From assembly GCF_003315295.1 (NCBI RefSeq), contig NZ_QNRI01000002.1, positions 372,001 to 436,000 of the forward strand: 64,000 nucleotides of DNA, written 5' to 3'. This DNA is from Paraliobacillus ryukyuensis. GTDB lineage: Bacteria > Bacillota > Bacilli > Bacillales > Amphibacillaceae. How positions within the stretch are numbered: position 1 is the first letter of the stretch; each line of letters begins with the position of its first letter. The notes below the pieces were generated by a model. It ran no database searches. It had not been told where the DNA came from and saw only the letters and a list, made by a program, of their open reading frames with translations. Of this stretch, positions 37,512-46,078 are shown one piece after another. The translations under genes and the position numbers were made by a program.

Positions 37512-38822
37512 TTGAATCTAATATCAATACTGAGTAAGAAAATAAAAAAAAGTAAATTCCGAAAAAATATTCTTCTAATTGCTGGGGGTACGGCATTTGC
37601 ACAAGTACTTGGAATTATTTTTTCTCCAATCATTACCAGGATATACCCTCCTGAACAATATGGAGTGCTAACTGCATATACCGCTGTGTTGGGATTAATT
37701 GTGATCTCCGCTTCTTTAGATTATCAAAAGGCAATACCAATAGCTGAAGATGATAATAAAGCAGTAAATCTCCTTGTTTTATCATTAATTTCATTATTTT
37801 CAGTAGTTGCCTTTATAACAATTCTATTATATTTTTTTGGGGATTTTTTCTTGGTGGTATTAGACAGTGAGGTTCTGTCATCTTACAAATATTTGATACC
37901 ATTAGGAGTCATATTTGCGGGTTTATATAATATTGTTTTGCAATGGGGATTTAGAAAACGTAATTACCGAGTAATAACTAGAACGAAAATAAGCCAAAGT
38001 TTCACCTCCAATTTAATAAAAATTGGATTAGGTATACTGAACATTGGACCGATTGGATTAATTATTGGAACGATAACAGGTCAAAGTGCTGGAATTACAT
38101 CATTATCATTTCCACTATTTAAGAATCGATCTGCTATTAATACTGTGAATTTCAAATCACTAAAATATGTATTAAAGAGGTATAAGAAGTTCCCTTTATT
38201 TTCTGCACCTAGTAATTATGTTTATACTGCAAGTAATAATTTGCCTATAATTTTACTGGCTTCATTATTTGACAGCACTGTAACTGGTTTTTTCGGTTTG
38301 GCAAAAAGTATAACTTATTTACCTATAAGTTTAATTGGAAATTCAATTTCTCAAGTTTTTTATTCTGAATCAGCTTATTTAGGAAATGAAAATCCTAAAG
38401 AAATTAAAAAGTTATCTATCAAGTTAATGAGAAAAATTGCAATAGTTGCAATGATACCCTTATTATTATTATTATTTTTTGGTCCCTTAGTTTTTTCTTT
38501 TGTGTTTGGGGATGATTGGTATGGAGCAGGGGTCTATGCTCGATTGTTATCAATTATGGTATACTTTCATTTTATTATAACCCCTATTGGAAGAGTTTTA
38601 GAGATATTCGAACGACAACGTGCTGGATTAGTTCTAAATATTGTAAGACTTTGTTTAGTTGTAGGTGTTTTCTTAAGTTCAAAAATGATGGAGTTCAATT
38701 CATATATAACGATTGGATTGTATTCAATATCAAATGCAGTCACTTATATAATTTTACTTATAATGGTTTTAAGAATTTTGGACAATGAAATTAAAAGAGT
38801 TGATGATAAGTTAAGAATATAG
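37512..38822 (+). CDS. Flippase Wzx (polysaccharide transport family)
   Basis: About 436 residues, 12 or more membrane helices, MATE/PST fold ([16 protein letters not shown] near the start). Moves the undecaprenyl-linked repeat unit across the membrane. Start choice: TTG at 37512 has AAGGAG (37497-37502) at 9 bases; ATG codons at 37461 and 37482 lie within wecE without a site. Last of the coupled set before rmlA. Confidence 0.88.
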   Translation: MNLISILSKKIKKSKFRKNILLIAGGTAFAQVLGIIFSPIITRIYPPEQYGVLTAYTAVLGLIVISASLDYQKAIPIAEDDNKAVNLLVLSLISLFSVVAFITILLYFFGDFFLVVLDSEVLSSYKYLIPLGVIFAGLYNIVLQWGFRKRNYRVITRTKISQSFTSNLIKIGLGILNIGPIGLIIGTITGQSAGITSLSFPLFKNRSAINTVNFKSLKYVLKRYKKFPLFSAPSNYVYTASNNLPIILLASLFDSTVTGFFGLAKSITYLPISLIGNSISQVFYSESAYLGNENPKEIKKLSIKLMRKIAIVAMIPLLLLLFFGPLVFSFVFGDDWYGAGVYARLLSIMVYFHFIITPIGRVLEIFERQRAGLVLNIVRLCLVVGVFLSSKMMEFNSYITIGLYSISNAVTYIILLIMVLRILDNEIKRVDDKLRI

Positions 38823-38841
38823 TCAGGAAAGGTGGAAAATA

Positions 38842-39705
38842 ATGAAGGGAATTATTCTAGCTGGTGGAAGTGGAACAAGACTTTATCCTATAACTAAAGG
38901 TATCAGTAAACAATTATTACCTGTATATGATAAACCAATGATTTATTACCCATTGAGCGTTTTAATGCTATCAAAAATTAGGGAAGTTCTTATAATTTCA
39001 AACCCAGAGTATATCGATTTTTATAAAAAATTATTAGGAGACGGATCTGAGTTTGGAATGCGGTTTGACTATAAGATTCAAGAGCATCCAAGAGGTTTGG
39101 CGGATGCGTTTATAGTAGGGGAAGAATTTATTGGTGATGATAGTGTTTGTTTAATTTTGGGTGATAATGTATTCTATGGACAAGGTTTTGGACCTAAATT
39201 AGTTAAATCCGCAACAATTAATCAGGGCGCTGTAATCTTTGGTTATTATGTAAATAATCCAAAAGAATTTGGAGTGGTAGAATTTGATGAAGGTAATAAT
39301 GTGATTTCTCTAGAGGAGAAACCCGATAATCCAAAATCACATTATGCAATTCCCGGGTTATATTATTACGATAATTCCGTAGTGGAAAAAGCTAAAAATC
39401 TAAAACCTTCTAGTAGAGGTGAAATAGAAATAACAGATTTGAATAGAGTATATTTAGAAGAATCGAACTTAAAAGTTGAATTACTTGGACGCGGATTCGC
39501 ATGGTTAGATACAGGCACGTATGATGGACTTGCTGATGCCTCAGATTTTGTAAAGACTATTCAAAAACGAACAGGGCTCTATATTTCTTGTTTAGAAGAA
39601 ATAGCATATCGTAATGAATGGATAACAAATGATCAATTAATGAACTTAGGACAAGCTTATGAAAAAACAGAATACGGAAAATATATTTTAAGTATTTTGA
39701 AGTAA
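38842..39705 (+). CDS. rmlA: Glucose-1-phosphate thymidylyltransferase
   Basis: 287 residues. [37 protein letters not shown] split across the nucleotidyltransferase signature is almost invariant in RmlA/RfbA; later [17 protein letters not shown] and [11 protein letters not shown]. Makes dTDP-glucose. AGGAAAGGTGG precedes the ATG. With rmlB but without rmlC or rmlD, the pathway here goes to 4-amino sugar, not rhamnose. Confidence 0.95.
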   Translation: MKGIILAGGSGTRLYPITKGISKQLLPVYDKPMIYYPLSVLMLSKIREVLIISNPEYIDFYKKLLGDGSEFGMRFDYKIQEHPRGLADAFIVGEEFIGDDSVCLILGDNVFYGQGFGPKLVKSATINQGAVIFGYYVNNPKEFGVVEFDEGNNVISLEEKPDNPKSHYAIPGLYYYDNSVVEKAKNLKPSSRGEIEITDLNRVYLEESNLKVELLGRGFAWLDTGTYDGLADASDFVKTIQKRTGLYISCLEEIAYRNEWITNDQLMNLGQAYEKTEYGKYILSILK

Positions 39706-39727
39706 TAAAAAATGAGAGGTGAATGAC

Positions 39728-40783
39728 TTGAAAACTATTTTAATAACCGGTGGTGCAGGTTTTATTGGTAGTAATTTTGTGAAATTTATGCTTGAAAAGC
39801 ACCCAGACTATAAAATTATCAATATTGATGCGCTTATATACGCGGGAAACCTAGAGAATCTCAAAGATATCGATGATAATCCAAATTATGAGTTTATCAA
39901 AGTTGACATCCGTAATAGAAAGAAGATTGATGAAATTTTTAAGAACAATGATATCACTTCTGTCATAAACTTTGCTGCAGAATCTCATGTGGATAGAAGC
40001 ATTGATGAACCAGAGGTGTTCTTAACCACAAATATTATTGGTACTCAAGTGTTATTAGATACAGCCAAAAAATATTGGAAAGTAAACCCTGAAGATAAAT
40101 ATTGTAAAGAATATAAGTCTGGGGTTAAATTCCTTCAGGTTTCTACTGATGAAGTTTATGGAGAGCTTGATGAGACAGGCATGTTTGTAGAAAAAATGCC
40201 ATTAATGCCAAATAGCCCTTATTCAGCGTCTAAGGCAAGTGCGGATATGATTGTTAGAGCATATAATGAAACATTTGCAATGCCTGTGAATATTACTAGA
40301 TGTAGCAATAACTATGGACCATATCAGTTCCCTGAAAAGTTAATCCCACTAATGATTAACAACTGTCTAAAAGATCAAGACCTTCCGTTATACGGTGATG
40401 GGATGCAAGTAAGAGATTGGCTTCATGTTTCTGACCATTGCTCAGCATTGGATGTAGTTCTTCATAAAGGTAGAAGTGGAGAAGTTTATAACATTGGAGG
40501 TAATAACGAAAAAGCAAATATTGAAATTGTTAAGTTGATTATCAGTACGCTTGGTAAAACAGAGAAATTGATAAAATTTGTGAAAGATCGTCCAGGCCAT
40601 GATAAAAGATATGCGATCGATAATACAAAGATCACAACTGAACTTGGATGGGAACCAGTATTTACGTTTGAACAAGGAATAAAAGAAACAATTAAGTGGT
40701 ACCTTGAAAACATTGAGTGGATGGAGAATATCGTTTCAGGTGATTATAAAAACTACTATAATAAGATGTACACTGGAATTTAA
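39728..40783 (+). CDS. rmlB: dTDP-glucose 4,6-dehydratase
   Basis: About 351 residues, extended SDR. TGGAGFIGSNFVKFM, FAAESHVDRSIDEP, VSTDEVYGEL (T/DE catalytic) and the YSASKASADM YxxxK pair. Gives dTDP-4-keto-6-deoxyglucose, the substrate of WecE. TTG at 39728 follows GAGAGGTGA; the GTG at 39719 is inside that site. No terminator is obvious after it. Confidence 0.95.
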   Translation: MKTILITGGAGFIGSNFVKFMLEKHPDYKIINIDALIYAGNLENLKDIDDNPNYEFIKVDIRNRKKIDEIFKNNDITSVINFAAESHVDRSIDEPEVFLTTNIIGTQVLLDTAKKYWKVNPEDKYCKEYKSGVKFLQVSTDEVYGELDETGMFVEKMPLMPNSPYSASKASADMIVRAYNETFAMPVNITRCSNNYGPYQFPEKLIPLMINNCLKDQDLPLYGDGMQVRDWLHVSDHCSALDVVLHKGRSGEVYNIGGNNEKANIEIVKLIISTLGKTEKLIKFVKDRPGHDKRYAIDNTKITTELGWEPVFTFEQGIKETIKWYLENIEWMENIVSGDYKNYYNKMYTGI

Positions 40784-41213
40784 TTTTTCAATAGGGTTTT
40801 CTTCAGTGTTTAGCTAGAAGTGTTGAAGAATGAAGTAGGTCTTTTGCGTGGATAGCAATTAAAAAGATTATAATCAATAGATGTAGGTTCGGAACATGTA
40901 ACAAGTTAATGATTTGATAATATAATAGGCTCTTTCTCCTTTTGTCTTAGGGTTAAGCAAAGTCAATTTTTGCATTCGAAAAGTTAAATTTTCACTTATT
41001 AAGTCTGTATTAAGTAGTCTAAACTTGAATAAATAAGTTTTCTCTACTTAATACTCACTTATAAATTGTATGAAATTACAAATTAAAACGTTCATTTTAC
41101 CTAATAATGTCTTGTTGCTGTATTTACACAATAATCTATTACTGATATAATCATAACGTTCGACAATAATGTCCATTTTTCTAACTAATAGCTAATCAGG
41201 GGTGTTTACAAGT
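40784..41213 (+). other. Gap between rmlB and the Wzz-like gene
   Basis: No gene. Contains the promoter at 41123-41151. No clear terminator for the preceding operon was found; only an imperfect CTTCA/TGAAG hairpin follows rmlB. Confidence 0.5.
41123..41151 (+). promoter_or_regulatory. SigA promoter of the Wzz-like gene
   Basis: TTTACA (41123-41128), 17-base spacer, perfect TATAAT (41146-41151), about 60 bases before the start codon. Confidence 0.7.
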
Positions 41214-42137
41214 ATGGAGGAAGAAATTAATATAAAAGAAATTTTACAGAAATTGTGGGATGGGAAATGGCTAATAGCAATTATAACTATTATTATTCTT
41301 TTATTTACTTCGATTTATAGTTTTTTAATCGCAGATCCAGTTTATAAAGGAACTGCGCAAATTAGTGTGACTAGTGTTTCGTCTGTGCCAGAAAATATAC
41401 AACCCGTAGTGACTGAAGTAACAAAACCAAATATGTTGGCAGCAAAGATGACGTCTTCAGAGGTTTTAGCTCAAGTTATTGAAGAACAGGATTTAGATAT
41501 AACAGTAGGAAGTCTACAATCAAAATTGAATATTGAACTCCCTACAGAGGAGACATCACCATATATCTCCGTTTCAATGGAAGGAACTGATCGAGAGGAA
41601 ATTACCGCAATTATAGATCAAACTATCAATCAAGCTCGAGAAAAAATGAACGTAGACATTGAGTCGCGATTAGGTGTTTTAGCAGAAGAATATCAACAAA
41701 AAATGAATGAAGAAAATGAAAAGATTACTACAGTTGTAGATGAGTTTAATACTATGCAAGCTGGAGAAGGATTACCTGCCCTTGTCTTATTGGAACAAAG
41801 CACAACCGAGGGAAAATATATTTTGGATGTTAACGAAGAGATTTTAGATGAATTAAGAGAATTAAATAAGACGGATCAAGTGGAATATGAGAAAATTAAT
41901 ACTGAAATTGAAGATTTGACGGATTTATACAATTTTTATCGAAAGCAATATGATGAAGTTAGTAGTGTGCAAACAATGAATATTGCTGAAATGAGTACAG
42001 ATGTAATAGCAGAACCTTTTGTACCAACACAACCAATCTCCCCTAACAAAATACTAAACCTAGCCATTAGTATAGTCTTAGGCTTAATATTAGGTGTATT
42101 TATCGTACTTTTCCGATCTTATATGAAAGACGAGTAA
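41214..42137 (+). CDS. Chain-length determinant / polysaccharide co-polymerase (Wzz/YveK type)
   Basis: About 307 residues: membrane helix at about 21-42, an extracytoplasmic region with coiled-coil helices, and a second helix after the proline-rich PTQPISPNK motif at about 275. Sets chain length with Wzy. No tyrosine kinase domain or adjacent kinase or phosphatase gene is seen, unlike most Gram-positive Wzy clusters. ATG at 41214 follows AGGGG. Confidence 0.85.
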   Translation: MEEEINIKEILQKLWDGKWLIAIITIIILLFTSIYSFLIADPVYKGTAQISVTSVSSVPENIQPVVTEVTKPNMLAAKMTSSEVLAQVIEEQDLDITVGSLQSKLNIELPTEETSPYISVSMEGTDREEITAIIDQTINQAREKMNVDIESRLGVLAEEYQQKMNEENEKITTVVDEFNTMQAGEGLPALVLLEQSTTEGKYILDVNEEILDELRELNKTDQVEYEKINTEIEDLTDLYNFYRKQYDEVSSVQTMNIAEMSTDVIAEPFVPTQPISPNKILNLAISIVLGLILGVFIVLFRSYMKDE

Positions 42138-42205
42138 TGGTGCACTTGTCACCACTTTACTTTTCGTGAAAAATGGTGAGACTAATTTTATAAAATAGTA
42201 GTATT

Positions 42206-42245
42206 AACCGACCTGTTTCTTGAAAAACAATAGGTCGGTTTTTAT
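42206..42245 (+). terminator. Terminator of the Wzz-like gene
   Basis: AACCGACCT (42206-42214) and AGGTCGGTT (42232-42240) followed by TTT. Confidence 0.8.
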
Positions 42246-42485
42246 ATGATTTTTGATAATAAATATACTGGTGCTACGTCATAACCTGTTTTTTTAATAG
42301 ACACTAAAAATGCTGTTATTCTATCTGTATTCGAGATAGTTTCGGCACCAATAGAAAAGTTAAAGATTAACAACTCAATCTCTAATGTAACTAAACTTAA
42401 AATTAACATTTCCTTAATACAAGAATAACAATATATCTTTATAATATAAATTGTAAAAAAGGATATTAATTTTGAGGTGAAAACG

Positions 42486-43652
42486 TTGAAAATAACAGTG
42501 GCAGGTACAGGTTACGTTGGTTTGTCCAATGCGGTTTTGTTAGCTCAAAATAATGAGGTAACTGCATTTGATATTTCACCAAAAAAGGTTGAGATGGTTA
42601 ATCAAAAGAAGTCCCCAATTTTAGATGAAGAAATACAATCTTATTTAGAAGCAAGGGATTTAGACTTGTATGCAACGGTTGATAAACAAGTAGCATATCG
42701 TAATGCTGAGTATGTCATTATTTCTACACCTACGAATTATGATCCGGATAAAAATTATTTCGATACTAGTACTGTAGAAGATGTTATTAACGATGTATTA
42801 GCTATTAACCCAGAAGCAGTGATGATTATTAAGTCGACTGTCCCTGTGGGGTACACAAAAGAAGTAAGGGCAAAATTTGATACGGATAATATTATTTTTT
42901 CTCCAGAGTTTTTACGAGAAGGAAAAGCTTTGTACGATAATCTTTATCCGTCACGTATCATTGTTGGAGAACAATCCGAGCGAGCGAAGACTTTTGGAAA
43001 TCTATTAATAGAAGGTGCAATTAAAGAAGATATTGCTGTACTTTATACCAATTCAACGGAAGCTGAAGCGATAAAATTATTTGCCAATACGTATCTAGCC
43101 ATGCGTGTAGCCTTTTTCAATGAATTAGATTCCTATGCTGAAATAAGAGGATTAAATACAAAGCAAATTATTGAAGGAGTTGGATTAGATCCGCGCATCG
43201 GTTCGCACTATAACAATCCTTCTTTTGGATATGGTGGATATTGCCTGCCGAAAGATACCAAACAATTACTAGCAAACTATGAAGATGTTCCAAATAATAT
43301 CATGAAAGCTATTGTTGATGCCAATCGGACACGAAAAGATCATGTTGCGAACAGTATTATCGAACGACATCCTACTATTGTTGGAATTTATCGCTTAACA
43401 ATGAAAACGAACTCTGATAACTTTAGACAATCAGCAATCCAAGGTGTGATGAAACGGATTAAAGCGAAGGGAATTGAAGTCGTTGTCTTTGAGCCAGTTT
43501 TAGAAGAGGATCAGTTTTATAATTCTAGGGTAATCAAAGATTTTGATGAATTTAAACAAATATCGGATGTCATTGTTGCTAATCGTTTGACCGATGATAT
43601 GAAAGATATAGCAGAAAAAGTCTATTCGAGAGATTTATTTAGTCGTGATTAA
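42486..43652 (+). CDS. ugd: UDP-glucose 6-dehydrogenase
   Basis: About 388 residues. NAD site [45 protein letters not shown], and catalytic Cys in [15 protein letters not shown]; all fit the short Ugd/HasB branch. Makes UDP-glucuronate from the UDP-glucose supplied by galU. TTG at 42486 after GAGGTGA. It has its own transcription unit, after a terminator. It is clearly distinct from the UDP-HexNAc dehydrogenase at 30793. Confidence 0.92.
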   Translation: MKITVAGTGYVGLSNAVLLAQNNEVTAFDISPKKVEMVNQKKSPILDEEIQSYLEARDLDLYATVDKQVAYRNAEYVIISTPTNYDPDKNYFDTSTVEDVINDVLAINPEAVMIIKSTVPVGYTKEVRAKFDTDNIIFSPEFLREGKALYDNLYPSRIIVGEQSERAKTFGNLLIEGAIKEDIAVLYTNSTEAEAIKLFANTYLAMRVAFFNELDSYAEIRGLNTKQIIEGVGLDPRIGSHYNNPSFGYGGYCLPKDTKQLLANYEDVPNNIMKAIVDANRTRKDHVANSIIERHPTIVGIYRLTMKTNSDNFRQSAIQGVMKRIKAKGIEVVVFEPVLEEDQFYNSRVIKDFDEFKQISDVIVANRLTDDMKDIAEKVYSRDLFSRD

Positions 43653-43759
43653 GTATATTAAAATCGCTACTGCCATATACACGATATCCACTAGCAAAAG
43701 CAGTCGTAAAGTCCTATTTATTTAATGCTTGTGTTTTCATTATAAAAGGTAAAGGGTTA

Positions 43760-43948
43760 TTGTCTTATTTGGATACGATTGAAGAAAAAGATAACGTTAT
43801 ACAAGAACAAGTTGTCTTACTAGTACAGCGGTTTTGTTGTCCCAATCGTGGTGGTAGCTTCTCCATAAAGAATCGAAAACGTGTCGATGTTACAGTAGGA
43901 GCAACTTTACAAGATTTAGATGTACTTCTCGGTTTATATGAATTTTAA
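43760..43948 (+). CDS. Small ORF of unknown nature, possibly a remnant
   Basis: 62 codons, TTG start after AAAGGTAAAGGG, between ugd and a bidirectional terminator. The product (for example GGSFSIKNRKRVDVTVGATL) matches nothing I know. It could be a real small protein or a gene fragment; the terminator directly after it slightly favours transcription. Confidence 0.3.
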   Translation: MSYLDTIEEKDNVIQEQVVLLVQRFCCPNRGGSFSIKNRKRVDVTVGATLQDLDVLLGLYEF

Positions 43949-43953
43949 TAATA

Positions 43954-43999
43954 AAAAACGTTTAATAGCTTGAATTGAATCAAGTTGCTAAACGTTTTT
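43954..43999. terminator. Bidirectional terminator
   Basis: Arms AAAACGTTTA (43955-43964) and TAAACGTTTT (43989-43998), with an inner AGCTTGA/TCAAGTT pairing. Separates the ugd side from the minus-strand ComK-like operon. Confidence 0.8.
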
Positions 44000-44035
44000 G
44001 TTCTATATATTATAATTTTTTTAACCAACCATTTT

Positions 44036-44344
44036 TTACTTTTTAGATTCACAAGCCTCAATAAAGCGCCAAAATTCATTCCCAGTAAGTTGGGAGAAGG
44101 TCTCAAGAAATATTTGTACTTTTTTTTCACTAGGGAAAGTTCTTGTTAGTAAACGTTGTTCAATCCGATATTCCAATGGAGGATAGAGTTTTATTTGGTA
44201 GAGTTCAAGTGTTTGATTATCATCATTTCTTCGTAATACCACGATACCATGTTGTTGTTGAGTGGGGTGGATAAGCATACCTTCATAATAAGTTTGATCT
44301 GCAATCTCTTCACCAAGAAATAAACTTAATTCTTCATTGATCAT
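44036..44344 (-). CDS. Conserved-looking small protein of unknown function
   Basis: 102 residues, acidic first half, ATG after AAAGGAG. I do not recognise a domain. It contains ELYQIKLYPPLEYRI in the middle; the LYP part resembles the MecA-binding motif of ComK/ComS (FMLYPK, IILYPR), which may be chance. It is the last gene of a set with the XRE and ComK-like genes (28-base gap), so it is probably co-expressed with them. Confidence 0.6.
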   Translation of the reverse strand: MINEELSLFLGEEIADQTYYEGMLIHPTQQQHGIVVLRRNDDNQTLELYQIKLYPPLEYRIEQRLLTRTFPSEKKVQIFLETFSQLTGNEFWRFIEACESKK

Positions 44345-44371
44345 AATAAACGCTCCTTTGCAAAATTTAAT

Positions 44372-44833
44372 TTACAAGTACATAGCTTTATTTGTCGGAG
44401 CATACGTTGATTCATTTAGGAAGAGTTGTTGCTTGTTGTGAAAAGTTATGATCGTTTGTTGGATTGCTTTATTCGGATGTGCTGTAATATGTAAGATATG
44501 TTTTGCGAATACCCAACTAGCAGAAAAATTATGGGCTGACTGACTAGGGAAGGAATAAATCAAAGGTCTTTCATTCATAACTATCGGTACTTTTTGTACT
44601 AAACCAAGAAGGTGGCAACTTGCTCGCCGCCTTCCTTCATAGGTAGCGCCATGATGGATACAACTAGCTTTGATAATCTGTAATGGTGTTTGGCGGACTT
44701 GAATAGTTCGTTCTTTTTCATAAGCAATCGCATCAAAGTTAATCGCACGTACGGGTACGATTGCTAATGTGTTATTGGAGACGATATAGTGTTTACATAT
44801 AGTATTAGAATAGTTCTGTTTTATATGTCCCAT
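44372..44833 (-). CDS. ComK-family transcription factor, C-terminally short
   Basis: 153 residues (Bacillus subtilis ComK has 192). The central family pattern is clear: TPLQIIKASCIHHGATYEGR corresponds to ComK PLQIVDRSC..FG.SYAGR, followed by KVPIVMN, IYSFPSQS, a conserved Trp, and TIITFHNKQQLFL. ComK activates DNA-uptake genes at AT-boxes. The last ~40 residues of the family, including the FMLYPK motif recognised by MecA for degradation, are absent. ATG after GAGGAG, which lies in the end of the upstream XRE gene (3 bases between genes). Confidence 0.85.
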   Translation of the reverse strand: MGHIKQNYSNTICKHYIVSNNTLAIVPVRAINFDAIAYEKERTIQVRQTPLQIIKASCIHHGATYEGRRRASCHLLGLVQKVPIVMNERPLIYSFPSQSAHNFSASWVFAKHILHITAHPNKAIQQTIITFHNKQQLFLNESTYAPTNKAMYL

Positions 44834-44836
44834 TTA

Positions 44837-45094
44837 CTACTCCTCTAATGGTTCATCTGGGTCAATGTAGTAGTTTTCATATTCCTTCAGGATGTAGTTG
44901 TGATCAAGTTGAAGTAATTTTTCTAATAGTAAACTGGAAGTGAAACTTGGGAAATTGATACCTCGTTCGATTTTACTTAAAGCATCTTTTGAAATTCCCA
45001 TTTTGTGAGCCAATTCTTCCTGTAAAATATTATTTATGTTACGTTGTGTGCGTATATAGTTACCATAAAAAAGTTGAAAGCTTTTATCGTTCAT
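44837..45094 (-). CDS. XRE-family helix-turn-helix regulator
   Basis: About 85 residues: HTH_3 domain (QEELAHKMGISKDALSKIER at about 30-50) with a short acidic tail. ATG at 45092-45094 after GAGGG; the TTG at 45121 has no site. It starts the operon with the ComK homologue, and an 18-bp perfect palindrome overlaps its probable promoter, so autoregulation and control of the ComK homologue are likely. Confidence 0.85.
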   Translation of the reverse strand: MNDKSFQLFYGNYIRTQRNINNILQEELAHKMGISKDALSKIERGINFPSFTSSLLLEKLLQLDHNYILKEYENYYIDPDEPLEE

Positions 45095-45139
45095 TTTTAG
45101 TCCCTCTTCCCGATTTTCCAAAAAGAAATTGAAAAGATG

Positions 45140-45157
45140 AACGAACTATAGTTCGTT
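45140..45157 (-). promoter_or_regulatory. 18-bp palindromic operator and -10 of the XRE-comK operon
   Basis: AACGAACTATAGTTCGTT is a perfect palindrome 45 bases before the XRE start. On the minus strand its centre supplies a TATAGT -10 box with TTACAA 19 bases upstream, so a bound repressor would block the promoter. Confidence 0.65.
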
Positions 45158-45203
45158 TTATGGATAATTTTGTAATTTAAGTGCTGTTTTTTTAAAAAAA
45201 AAA

Positions 45204-45472
45204 GATATAGTCGTAGTAGATGATATATACAAATATGACGAACATCGTGTAGTGACTGATCCTGAAGAAATGATTGGGTTTGAATTAGGAAATGTTACTG
45301 TTCACCAAGCGCAGAAGGTGACTCGATCCTTTACAAATTTATCGGTGAATTACTTGGATTACAAAACAATAATACTGGTGGCGTTCCAGAGGTTTACATT
45401 GATAGGAAGTATTATCTGACTATCCGATGTAAACAATTGAACAGAAGGCGAACGCTATTTGGCGATCACTAA
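45204..45472 (+). pseudogene. Unidentified decayed coding fragment
   Basis: Plus strand reads DIVVVDDIYKYDEHRVVTDP then EEMIGFELGNV in one frame, and after about 45310 continues in another frame as LYKFIGELLGLQNNNTGG to a stop at 45470-45472. Amino acid composition is gene-like and the switch suggests a frameshift. No start or family can be named. Confidence 0.4.
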
Positions 45473-45593
45473 TGAGTTGGATGAAGGAGCACACGGTACA
45501 ACTATTTGTAACTAAAGAAGGCAAGTTAAAGTAATACAGCTGAAAAGTTTATGTGCTGGTTAACATAGATAGCAATCTATTCCTTTCACAAAA

Positions 45594-45632
45594 CAAAAAA
45601 ACTATCGGGATACGTCTCCCAATAGTTTTTTT
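45594..45632 (-). terminator. Terminator of the HesB-like gene
   Basis: Hairpin with AAAACTAT and ATAGTTTT arms and inner GGGA/TCCC; serves the minus-strand gene whose stop codon is at 45631-45633, and has a long T run on either strand. Confidence 0.8.
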
Positions 45633-45945
45633 AGTGATGTAAGTGGTGTGGCGGATGGCCCTTAGAAGAATTTGAAATAACAAAGCCTTCCTCTGGAATA
45701 TAAAAATACTGCACCCAAACACCATCTAAAAAGTCATCTCTACTATCTAGTAGTACATCAATGTCTTTATCTGTGTGGACAATTTCATCATGTTCGGTTG
45801 GTTCATCGAGCATCACATCGTAGTGTGCATGATTCCCATGGTGTTCGGTAACGTAGACGCGAACCATTTTACCTTCCACACCGTCACTGTTTAACCATTG
45901 CTTCAGTACTTTTGCTGCATTTCTATTGATTTTACATTTCATCAT
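45631..45945 (-). CDS. HesB/YadR/YfhF-like protein without cysteines
   Basis: 104 residues with the IscA/HesB-like beta fold pattern (VRVYVTEHHGNHAHYDVML, then DFLDGVWVQYFYIPEEGFVI) ending in a His-rich GHPPHHLHH. The three cysteines of true A-type iron-sulfur carriers are missing, as in the Bacillus HesB-like subgroup, so cluster assembly is doubtful; the His tail might bind metal. ATG after GGGGTGA. Monocistronic with its own terminator. Confidence 0.7.
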   Translation of the reverse strand: MMKCKINRNAAKVLKQWLNSDGVEGKMVRVYVTEHHGNHAHYDVMLDEPTEHDEIVHTDKDIDVLLDSRDDFLDGVWVQYFYIPEEGFVISNSSKGHPPHHLHH

Positions 45946-46038
45946 TTCACCCCACTCCAGATTATTATTTACGCTATGAAATAAAAAGTAAAGTTATCTG
46001 CTTGTTCACATCATTTTTAATTTTATTGACCATGCATC

Positions 46039-46073
46039 AAAAAAGCATCCCATTACATGAACGGGATGCTTCT
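46039..46073 (-). terminator. Terminator of the AbgT-amidohydrolase operon
   Basis: Perfect AAGCATCCC/GGGATGCTT stem (46043-46051 and 46063-46071) followed on the minus strand by a run of T, 6 bases past the AbgT stop. Confidence 0.85.
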
Positions 46074-46078
46074 TTATC

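Noticed and set aside
38842-40783. dTDP-rhamnose pathway
   Set aside because: Only rmlA and rmlB are present; no rmlC or rmlD is seen, and WecE uses the same intermediate.
43760-43948. Possible functional small protein after ugd
   Set aside because: Kept only as a low-confidence feature: no recognisable similarity, and it may be a fragment.
45140-45157. The palindrome as a transcription terminator
   Set aside because: It lacks a loop and a following T run in either direction and lies upstream of the operon, so an operator is more likely.
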